A DNA stretch of 6,991 nucleotides, from positions 10,948 through 17,938 of the forward strand of contig PAVC01000003.1 of the NCBI GenBank assembly GCA_002713885.1, written 5' to 3'. This document shows, piece after piece, positions 1-5,764 of the stretch. Numbering within the stretch: position 1 is the stretch's first letter; every line of letters begins with the position of its first letter. The notes under the pieces are model-generated. The model was not told the origin of the DNA. It searched no databases and worked only from the letters and a program-made list of their open reading frames with translations. This DNA is from Fidelibacterota bacterium (GTDB lineage: Bacteria; Fidelibacterota; Marinisomatia; Marinisomatales; UBA1611). A program made the position numbers and the translations under genes.

Positions 1-92
1 GAACTATGGATCTTTTTTGCTAGTCTATTAATAAAGTTAATATCACTCTCTGATAATACTTCATTAGGCTCAATTTTAGTCAAGGCAACCAA
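1..92 (-). CDS. N-terminal fragment of an unidentified ORF, cut by the window edge
   Basis: An open frame starts 1 base after the stop codon of the preceding barrel-domain gene and runs without a stop to the window edge, giving 30 complete codons. The first possible start is TTG at 92-90, and a second in-frame TTG is at 83-81. The peptide begins MVALTKIEPNEVLSE and continues into an acidic then basic, probably helical stretch (SDINFINRLAKKIHS). The other two frames on this strand are soon closed by stops, and the spacing matches the other junctions here, so a cotranscribed gene is likely. No clear Shine-Dalgarno is visible. Too little is present to assign a family. As it follows the GlmL and barrel-protein pair, it may belong to the same functional unit, but that is inference from position only. 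Confidence 0.5.
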   Translation of the reverse strand, partial: MVALTKIEPNEVLSESDINFINRLAKKIHS

Positions 93-93
93 G

Positions 94-1215
94 CTAATCG
101 GTTTCTACGACTTCTAGATTTGACCGTGGTATCTCAAATTGATTCCCATCAATATCAATAATTGCTACCCTGACCATGGTCTCTGACTCCATCTTTCTCA
201 GTTCTGGTGGTAGCTCTTTCACCATTCCGATTTTTCCAAAATTAGGAGAACGAATCACTCTCACTAAACTACCAATCACTATGCCGAGAGTTTCCTTAAT
301 ATCATCGCTGGAAGTAGTGGAATCATTAATAGGAATAATTATTTCTGGCCTGATTACACCTGCTCGGATCTGAGTTGCGCCATTAACAGAAGCTAGCTTA
401 CCGTTATGACTGTTCAACAAATCAAATGTCTGTTCACCCATTTGAATTTTACCATAGCCTTCTGTAACGATTAAGGATGTGACAAGATCTTCAGAACCGG
501 TAATTGCGACACCAAGTGTATAACCTAATATTTCTTCTAGATCATAATAATTAAAACCGCCTACGACAATTCCCGCAACCTTACACTCAAGAGCTTTTTT
601 ATATGCGTCAAGACTAATAAAGCTTCCACCGATAATTATTTTTCCTTTTGCTTCATCAGTGATCATATCTTTCTTTATTTCAGTCTCTCTGCTGTCTACT
701 ATTGTTTTTATCTCGCCTCTACTTTCTCCACCTATTCCAAAAATGCCCTGAATAAAAACACCATTTGTCTTAATTACTACGCCTTCATCAGAGATGACAT
801 CATTTATTTTACCCTCAATATATGCATCTATCTCAACCGGAATCGGAGACTCTCTTAATACAACTTGTCCTGTTACATCAGATATTGACTCCATAGTACC
901 ATCTACAGGTGATAGAACACTTGATTTAAAATATCCAAACAGGCCTTTTGTTTCTGCCATTAAATCATCTTTTTGAATTGATTCACCAGTATTCTTAATC
1001 ATATAGTTTTTTATATCGCTCGCATCAACATTTAATAGATTCGCAACATTAATCATCTGAACATTTCCCGGAAGATCTGTATTCGCAACAATATCATCCG
1101 GGCTAACTATATCACCTACCTTTGATGCAACATTTCCTTTTAAAGGCAACCGCCGCTCTTTTAAAATTTCAGTGTTCTTTAATACTTTTAATCCAGGTGT
1201 ATATGAGTGTGCCAC
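94..1215 (-). CDS. Barrel-sandwich (lipoyl-like) and KOW-like domain protein partnered with GlmL; function unknown
   Basis: A 373-residue soluble protein with no signal peptide or membrane segment. Residues about 20-60 (LPLKGNVASKVGDIV, then an ANTDLPG turn) and about 77-130 (TGESIQKDDLMAE, SPVDGTMESIS, TGQVVLRE) have the alternating short-strand and glycine pattern of barrel-sandwich folds like lipoyl/biotinyl domains. I see no lysine in a recognisable lipoylation or biotinylation site. Residues about 190-245 alternate hydrophobic strands and helices (GKIIIGGSF, GIVVGGFN, GVAITGSED), like a small alpha/beta domain. Residues about 313-370 (GSLVRVIRSPNFGKIGMV, then DGNQFEIPRSNLEVVE) resemble a KOW/SH3-like barrel. 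The start is GTG, with a good GAGGT ribosome site inside the end of the GlmL gene, and one base separates the two genes, implying translational coupling. Domain calls rest on pattern reading; the biochemical role is unknown. A scaffold or carrier working with the GlmL-like ATPase is inference. Confidence 0.85.
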   Translation of the reverse strand: MAHSYTPGLKVLKNTEILKERRLPLKGNVASKVGDIVSPDDIVANTDLPGNVQMINVANLLNVDASDIKNYMIKNTGESIQKDDLMAETKGLFGYFKSSVLSPVDGTMESISDVTGQVVLRESPIPVEIDAYIEGKINDVISDEGVVIKTNGVFIQGIFGIGGESRGEIKTIVDSRETEIKKDMITDEAKGKIIIGGSFISLDAYKKALECKVAGIVVGGFNYYDLEEILGYTLGVAITGSEDLVTSLIVTEGYGKIQMGEQTFDLLNSHNGKLASVNGATQIRAGVIRPEIIIPINDSTTSSDDIKETLGIVIGSLVRVIRSPNFGKIGMVKELPPELRKMESETMVRVAIIDIDGNQFEIPRSNLEVVETD

Positions 1216-1216
1216 T

Positions 1217-3034
1217 TTAAACCTCTAAACTAGGATATTCTTGAAGCGCATTAGACCAATTTTTTAAATCGGATATTCTTTCGCTAGGCTCGTGACTTAA
1301 TTTTAGTGGTCTTCCCCTTCCATCAAAAATAATGCCCACCTGTCCGCCATGCACTTTTGTTTGAATAGTCTCGTTAACTCCTGCTCCAACGTCAACACCC
1401 TTTGAAGGTGATAACGTAATATTTATTTCCTCAAAATCGGCATCAACCAATACTAACTGACCATGGTCTAAACTAATTTCCTTTTTTTCACCATTACTAA
1501 ACTCTAGCTCAGCTTGTAAAATTTCTTTTTTTCCTGCAAAATCACCTACAGGCGCTATGCAGGTGCCTAGCCTTATTAGACAATCTTTTTCGAACACCTC
1601 CAAAGCAGCTGTACGCGCCTGGCTAGAAAGATCCTTTTTTTCAATATTGGCCATAACACCTAATTGAGGCATCATAAAAATTGAGTCAACAGCTAATGCG
1701 GTTATGCCTTCTGGAAGAAAACTATCGATCAACATTTTCGCCGACTGCTGTCTCCTTGGAGCATGAGATAGTACTCCACCTGACCCCACAATAAGATCTA
1801 GCTCCATCATATCGACCAACGATTGACCAGAATTAGTTTGTTCAAAAGCATCAGAAATTGTTCTCTCTTTCTGAACGCCCTTAAGATTGACCGCAAATTC
1901 TTTATGCTGTATAAAAGATAGTCTAAGCGCTTCACGAGCAATTGCCTGTTCAATCACCAACTCTTCAAGGCTCTGGGGTACAGTAGTAGGACGAATCATC
2001 TTATTTCCGATACGATTTGTTAGTTCCTTTTCATCAATATCAAAAGGCACCCACCTAAGTACATTCGGCAATCCAGCTTCTGCTAACACATTACAAATTG
2101 AATAGCTCATACCAAGATTTGCACTAACGGTCCGGTTAAACTGTTCTTGAAATACTGAAAAAATATCTGTAGTTGCTCCACCTATATCTACACCTACAAC
2201 AGAAATACTCTCCCTCTGAGCGACCATTTCAATCAGGGCTCCGACCGCACCTGGAGTTGGCATTATTGGAGCATCCGTCCAGCTCATCAACTTTTTATAG
2301 CCAGGAGCTTGTTGCATAACATGCTCCATGAACAGATCGTGAATCTTATCCCTGGAGGGTTTAAGGTTCTCTTGCTCTAAGACAGGTCTTATATTTTCAG
2401 TGACATCCAAATCCGTGAGCTCACCAAGAGTTTTTTTTATGTCAGATGTGGCTTTTTTATTACCAGCATAGATTACAGGAAGTTTATAATTTTGCCCAAG
2501 CCTTGGCTGAGGATTAGCCGCCGCCAAAATTTCTGCCAGTTCAACAACATGTTTTGTGGTGCCACCGTCAATACCTCCAGACAGTAAAATCATATCAGGC
2601 CTAAGCTGCCTGATTCTTGTAATTTTTTCATGAGGCTTTCTACCATCATTTGATGCAAGAACATCCATAACAATAGAGCCAGCCCCTAATGCGGCGCGCT
2701 CAGCACTTTCTCCGGTCATCGATTTTACTACACCAGCTACCATCATTTGCAGTCCGCCACCTGCAGAACTGGTTGATATATAAATATCTACACCAGTACT
2801 ATCTTCTTGAGGAGTTATAATATTATCACCATCAATGAGTTTGCGCCCCGATAGCTCTTCGATTTCCATTGTTGCATTTAATACACCCCTGGTAACGTCT
2901 TCGAAAGGTGCCTCAACCGTAGTAGGTGCCTCTCCTCTGTGGCTTAACCGATATTCTCCATCGATATATTCTATCAAAATTGCTTTGGTCGTTGTACTGC
3001 CGCAGTCAGTGGCTAATATTGATCGTAGTTTCAA
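1217..3034 (-). CDS. glmL: GlmL/MutL-family ASKHA protein (glutamate mutase accessory-like), long form
   Basis: A 605-residue protein of the GlmL (MutL) family, whose clostridial members are encoded between the two subunits of coenzyme-B12-dependent glutamate mutase and are thought to act as an activating or reactivating factor. It is unrelated to mismatch-repair MutL. The actin/Hsp70-type nucleotide fold shows in DCGSTTTK (residues 10-17, phosphate-1 loop), the glycine-rich STSSAGGGLQMM (88-99), LSGGIDGGTTKH (151-162), PTPGAV (259-264), GVDIGGATTD (281-290, phosphate-2 loop) and GSGGVLSHAP (417-426, adenosine-type motif). Clostridial proteins are about 460 residues; the additional C-terminal part here, about 485-605, is beta-rich and ends with a GGQVGIIFDGRGRPL motif (563-577). 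The start is TTG, with an in-frame TAA immediately upstream and the phosphate loop at residue 10, so no other start fits well. It lies 23 bases after cdsA and one base before the barrel-domain gene. No mutase subunit gene is in the window, so its client is unknown. Confidence 0.9.
   Translation of the reverse strand: MKLRSILATDCGSTTTKAILIEYIDGEYRLSHRGEAPTTVEAPFEDVTRGVLNATMEIEELSGRKLIDGDNIITPQEDSTGVDIYISTSSAGGGLQMMVAGVVKSMTGESAERAALGAGSIVMDVLASNDGRKPHEKITRIRQLRPDMILLSGGIDGGTTKHVVELAEILAAANPQPRLGQNYKLPVIYAGNKKATSDIKKTLGELTDLDVTENIRPVLEQENLKPSRDKIHDLFMEHVMQQAPGYKKLMSWTDAPIMPTPGAVGALIEMVAQRESISVVGVDIGGATTDIFSVFQEQFNRTVSANLGMSYSICNVLAEAGLPNVLRWVPFDIDEKELTNRIGNKMIRPTTVPQSLEELVIEQAIAREALRLSFIQHKEFAVNLKGVQKERTISDAFEQTNSGQSLVDMMELDLIVGSGGVLSHAPRRQQSAKMLIDSFLPEGITALAVDSIFMMPQLGVMANIEKKDLSSQARTAALEVFEKDCLIRLGTCIAPVGDFAGKKEILQAELEFSNGEKKEISLDHGQLVLVDADFEEINITLSPSKGVDVGAGVNETIQTKVHGGQVGIIFDGRGRPLKLSHEPSERISDLKNWSNALQEYPSLEV
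1221..1226 (-). promoter_or_regulatory. Ribosome binding site AGAGGT for the GTG-started barrel-domain gene
   Basis: Reading the minus strand, AGAGGT is followed by five bases and then GTG. It lies inside the last codons of the GlmL gene. It is the best Shine-Dalgarno match in the window and decides the non-ATG start at 1215. Confidence 0.7.
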
Positions 3035-3048
3035 TTAATAATTCTAAT

Positions 3049-3054
3049 ATTATA
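3049..3054 (-). promoter_or_regulatory. Possible -10 element (TATAAT) before the GlmL gene
   Basis: The 23-base gap between cdsA and the GlmL gene contains a perfect TATAAT on the coding strand, 14 bases before the TTG start. A promoter here would give a very short leader of roughly eight bases. No TTGACA-like -35 is found 16-19 bases upstream and there is no extended -10 TG. In such AT-rich sequence the match may be chance. Confidence 0.2.
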
Positions 3055-3057
3055 TGG

Positions 3058-3876
3058 TTAATCAATAAAAATAAGGAGATGAATATAAATCATTGCTGAT
3101 GAAAAAAGTAGCGAATCAAACCGGTCTAAAATTCCACCATGCGCTCTTAGTAAATCACCTGAGTCTTTTACACCGGCATCTCTTTTTAACATTGACTCAG
3201 CAAAGTCCCCAAGCTGAGAAAATATTCCTGCAATAGAACCAAAAATAACTGCATCAAATAAAACATATCTAATACCTAAAAAACCGAGTCTATACGATAA
3301 AATGAAAACCAAGACAGCGACTATGAATCCTGATACAGATCCCACCCAGCTTTTTTTAGGACTTATGCTCGGGAGAATCTTTTTCTTTCCCCATTTTGTC
3401 CCAAAAAAGAATGCCGCGATATCACAGAGCCAGACTGATAAAAATAATGTTAACACAATATTTGAATTATAGATATGATCCATTTGTCTAATGTATATAA
3501 TTGTACCTAGCATACTAGGAACAAATAGAATGCCTAAAAACGTTGTTGAAATATTTAACAGTGGCTCTTCTTTATTATTAATAATTTCAATAAAAAAAAC
3601 ACTAACAACGGAAAAACAAATGAGACCCATAATGGTGATCTGATGGTGAACATAGACCCCTGAATAAGAAACAGCTATAAGGAGGGTAATGATAAAACCA
3701 AAGATACGATTAGGGTGACCACCTTTTTTTTCACTAAGAGTATAAAATTCATCAATCCCACCAAGCATAATTAAGGTGGTAATAATCGCAAATATTGGAT
3801 TTCCAAGGAAATAACACCCAATGCCAAATGGAATGCCAAAGAATAATATTAACTTTCTACCCTTTAACTCTTTCAT
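3058..3876 (-). CDS. cdsA: Phosphatidate cytidylyltransferase (CDP-diacylglycerol synthase)
   Basis: An integral inner-membrane enzyme that makes CDP-diacylglycerol from phosphatidate and CTP, the branch point of phospholipid synthesis. From the ATG it has 272 residues, typical of the family, with about eight hydrophobic segments. Counted from the upstream TTG (two residues earlier), the conserved C-terminal half shows CDIAAFFFGTKWGKKK (153-168), SPKKSWVG (174-181), LGDFAESMLKRDAGVKDSGD (224-243) and HGGILDRFD (248-256). This agrees with the CDS signature except that the usual PG before HGG is R246-A247. The catalytic-type aspartates and the KR and KD pairs are intact. The ATG at 3876 is preferred; TTG at 3882 is an in-frame alternative, and neither has a clear Shine-Dalgarno. 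The gene follows the lipid kinase that would make its substrate, which supports the assignment. Confidence 0.92.
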   Translation of the reverse strand: MKELKGRKLILFFGIPFGIGCYFLGNPIFAIITTLIMLGGIDEFYTLSEKKGGHPNRIFGFIITLLIAVSYSGVYVHHQITIMGLICFSVVSVFFIEIINNKEEPLLNISTTFLGILFVPSMLGTIIYIRQMDHIYNSNIVLTLFLSVWLCDIAAFFFGTKWGKKKILPSISPKKSWVGSVSGFIVAVLVFILSYRLGFLGIRYVLFDAVIFGSIAGIFSQLGDFAESMLKRDAGVKDSGDLLRAHGGILDRFDSLLFSSAMIYIHLLIFID

Positions 3877-3906
3877 ATTCAAATTTACATTAATATAGAG
3901 ATAGTA

Positions 3907-4794
3907 TCAGACTATTAAGTCAACGCCTTTCTTCATAATAGTTACCTCTACAGGGGTCAATCCAATGATTTCACCATCAATATTTAACTGATCTTTTCCT
4001 TCTGGAACAATTGAGAAAGAATTGCACTGCACATACTCACAGGCAGGGTGATTTACATGAGTACCATTAAATAATTTTGGAAACACAGAAAGCAGTGTCA
4101 ATCTGGAAGTTTTTTTCACAATAATTACATCAATCAGTCCATCATCTATAGATGCGTCTGGGGCCATCTTCATTCCCTTGCCAACAAATTTTGTATTGCA
4201 GGCGATAATAAAACAAAAATCATCGTTTATCTCTTTACCATCTAAAATAAACTTGGCATCTCTTTTTTTATTTTTTATTATCTCAATAATAGATGCAATA
4301 TTATACCTTTGGCCACCAAACAAGCGTAGCCTTTCTGCAACAACTGATATATCTGTGGCCATGCCCCACCCAACTAGATTTGCGGAATAGTATACTTTAT
4401 CGGAGGCGTTCACTTTCATTACATCGATTGACCTAGGTTTATTTTCTATTATTTTATTCACCGCATCAACAGCATCAAGACAATCAATCGTCTTCATAAA
4501 TGAATTACCTGTCCCGCCAGGAATAAGACCAATGGGCAGTTTCTGATTGTCATCCCTCGAAAGCATTCCGTTTACAACCTCATTAAGCGTGCCATCGCCT
4601 CCGATAGTACATACCGAATCATACTCACTAAAATTACAAGATTTCACTAGCTCTATTGCATGACCAGCATACTCAGAATATATTAAAGTATATTCTACAT
4701 TATTTTCTTTAAATACTGGTATTACTTTATTTAAAGTATAGTTTGAATTTTTAGTCCCGCTTTTAGGATTTACAATTAAATATATATTATTCAA
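3907..4794 (-). CDS. Lipid kinase of the diacylglycerol/sphingosine kinase (YegS-like) family
   Basis: A 295-residue cytoplasmic kinase with a DAGK catalytic domain, expected to transfer phosphate from ATP to a lipid hydroxyl such as diacylglycerol. Visible motifs are VNPKSG (8-13), the nucleotide-binding GGDGTLNEVVNG (65-76), PGGTGNSF (92-99), a second-domain APDASIDDGLIDV (211-223) and NIDGE (272-276) near the C terminus, covering both lobes of the fold. The segment VGWGMATDISVVAERLR followed by GGQRYN (141-164) resembles the matching region of eukaryotic sphingosine and ceramide kinases more than E. coli YegS, so the lipid acceptor is uncertain. The start is TTG in a TTGA overlap with the RlpA-like gene's stop, eight residues before the NP-SG motif, which is where family members begin. 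CdsA follows 24-30 bases later, and the two could act in sequence from diacylglycerol to CDP-diacylglycerol. Confidence 0.88.
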   Translation of the reverse strand: MNNIYLIVNPKSGTKNSNYTLNKVIPVFKENNVEYTLIYSEYAGHAIELVKSCNFSEYDSVCTIGGDGTLNEVVNGMLSRDDNQKLPIGLIPGGTGNSFMKTIDCLDAVDAVNKIIENKPRSIDVMKVNASDKVYYSANLVGWGMATDISVVAERLRLFGGQRYNIASIIEIIKNKKRDAKFILDGKEINDDFCFIIACNTKFVGKGMKMAPDASIDDGLIDVIIVKKTSRLTLLSVFPKLFNGTHVNHPACEYVQCNSFSIVPEGKDQLNIDGEIIGLTPVEVTIMKKGVDLIV

Positions 4795-5318
4795 TTTTTT
4801 AGCTTTCTATGGTGCATGTATTCACCGTCACCCCATTCTATAACATCAACCTGGACTTTTGTTTTTCCTTGTTTAATAAAGTCTAATTTTTTAGCTGCGC
4901 CATAAGAACAATCCAACATTCTTCCTTGAATGTATGGACCTCTATCATTAATTCTTAAAATTAACGATTTACCGTTTTCTAAATTTGTCACTCTCGCCAC
5001 TGTATTTAATGGTAGCGTTTTATGAGCTGCTGTTAGGCCATACATATCATAAACCTCCCCATTAGCGGTAAGCTTTCCATGAAAGTCTTCTGCGTAGAAC
5101 GAGCTTATACCAACCATCCTTTTTTTATGTTTTACATTAGTATTAACGGTTTTAGGATCAATGAATATCGCTTTACTTTTGGGCTTAGATTTTTTTGAGG
5201 GAGCGCTAGCATCTTTTTTGTATTTAAGAGGGCCAGCAGCCCTTCCATATCTAGGAGCACTTGAACAAGAGGCAAGAATTAAAATAATTATAAAAGTAAT
5301 TAAACCTCTTTTAGCCAT
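4791..5318 (-). CDS. rlpA: Short RlpA-type septal lipoprotein (double-psi beta-barrel)
   Basis: A 175-residue lipoprotein. The N terminus has basic residues, a hydrophobic core (6-16) and lipobox LASC with the acylated cysteine at 18. A Lys/Ser/Pro-rich linker (about 31-50) leads to the RlpA double-psi barrel, about 69-162: GISSFYAEDFHGKLTANGE, then LTAAHKTLP, NGKSLILRINDRGPY and the D-S-AA segment. RlpA proteins cleave peptidoglycan strands lacking stem peptides, as lytic transglycosylases, or assist cell separation. E88, D91 and H99 keep the 3 and 8 residue spacing of the acidic pair and histidine needed in Pseudomonas RlpA (from memory), so activity is plausible. There is no C-terminal SPOR domain, unlike many longer homologues, so septal targeting would need another route. 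The ATG overlaps the trmL stop by eight bases, and AGG (5326-5328) seven bases upstream is a modest ribosome site. Confidence 0.9.
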   Translation of the reverse strand: MAKRGLITFIIILILASCSSAPRYGRAAGPLKYKKDASAPSKKSKPKSKAIFIDPKTVNTNVKHKKRMVGISSFYAEDFHGKLTANGEVYDMYGLTAAHKTLPLNTVARVTNLENGKSLILRINDRGPYIQGRMLDCSYGAAKKLDFIKQGKTKVQVDVIEWGDGEYMHHRKLKN

Positions 5319-5763
5319 TTATTTGCCTAAATGCTTCATATAATACAATCCCAACACTTGTTGCAAGATTTAGACTCCTAATATTTTTGTTTTCCATTGG
5401 TATTGTGCATGTATTATCCGGATAAGAGGTTAAAATTTTCTCTGAAATTCCTGCGGTTTCACTACCAAAAATTAGATAATCATTTTCCTTAAAAACCTGA
5501 TTGGTATAAAGCCTTTTAGATTTAGTTGTCATTAGATGAAAATTTTTGTTAAAAGTATTTTCACAATAATGATGTATATCAGGAAAATATTCCCAGTTGA
5601 TGAACTTCCAATAATCTAGGCCCGCTCTTTTTAAATATCTATCATCAATATCAAACCCGAGACTACCTACAAGATCTAGCTTTACATTGTTTGCACCACA
5701 TAATCGGGCAATATTTCCTGTATTTGGAGGTATCTGCGGTTCAAATAATGTAACAGTCAGCAA
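5311..5763 (-). CDS. trmL: tRNA (cytidine(34)/uridine(34)-2'-O)-methyltransferase TrmL
   Basis: A 150-residue SPOUT-class methyltransferase, close to the 157 residues of E. coli TrmL, which 2'-O-methylates the wobble base of two tRNA-Leu species using S-adenosylmethionine. The start MLTVTLFEPQIPPNTGNIAR lines up with E. coli MLNIVLYEPEIPPNTGNIIR from residue 1. The RAGLDY segment (46-51) is shared. The cofactor-binding knot motifs are FGSETAGI (99-106) and IPM followed by RSLNLATSVGIVLYEAFRQ (121-123, 129-147). The R of the E. coli GPETRG motif is alanine here, a position that varies in the family. The start is TTG, one base after the stop of the DHODH-like gene, with only a weak upstream GAGA; the colinear N-terminal alignment is the main support for it. 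The gene overlaps the next by eight bases. Confidence 0.94.
   Translation of the reverse strand: MLTVTLFEPQIPPNTGNIARLCGANNVKLDLVGSLGFDIDDRYLKRAGLDYWKFINWEYFPDIHHYCENTFNKNFHLMTTKSKRLYTNQVFKENDYLIFGSETAGISEKILTSYPDNTCTIPMENKNIRSLNLATSVGIVLYEAFRQING
5326..5328 (-). promoter_or_regulatory. Minimal ribosome binding site (AGG) for the RlpA-like gene
   Basis: On the minus strand, TTTAGG followed by seven bases precedes the ATG at 5318. It lies inside the 3' end of trmL and supports that start. The match to the anti-Shine-Dalgarno is short. Confidence 0.4.
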
Positions 5764-5764
5764 C

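Noticed and set aside
94..1215. A true lipoylated or biotinylated carrier
   Set aside because: The barrel segments lack a recognisable DKA, MKM or similar lysine hairpin motif, so only a fold resemblance is claimed.
176..2105. Several plus-strand open frames of 60-83 codons opposite the barrel, GlmL and other genes
   Set aside because: They lie wholly inside well-supported minus-strand genes, show no family motifs and have low-complexity composition typical of antisense shadows.
2431..2438. Homopolymer runs of eight A/T (also near 3592-3599 and 3724-3731) as possible phase-variable slippage tracts
   Set aside because: They encode ordinary Lys or Phe codons in intact housekeeping frames and are expected in AT-rich DNA.
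1217..3034. DNA mismatch repair MutL, suggested by the family name
   Set aside because: The motifs are those of the ASKHA fold (DCGSTTTK, GVDIGGATTD), not the GHKL ATPase motifs of repair MutL.
1217..3034. A methylaspartate (glutamate fermentation) operon
   Set aside because: No GlmS, GlmE or methylaspartate ammonia-lyase gene is visible; GlmL alone does not establish the pathway.
3038..3053. AT-only inverted repeat (ATAAT and ATTAT) between cdsA and the GlmL gene as a terminator
   Set aside because: The stem is five A-T pairs with no GC content and no following T run, so it would not form a stable terminator.
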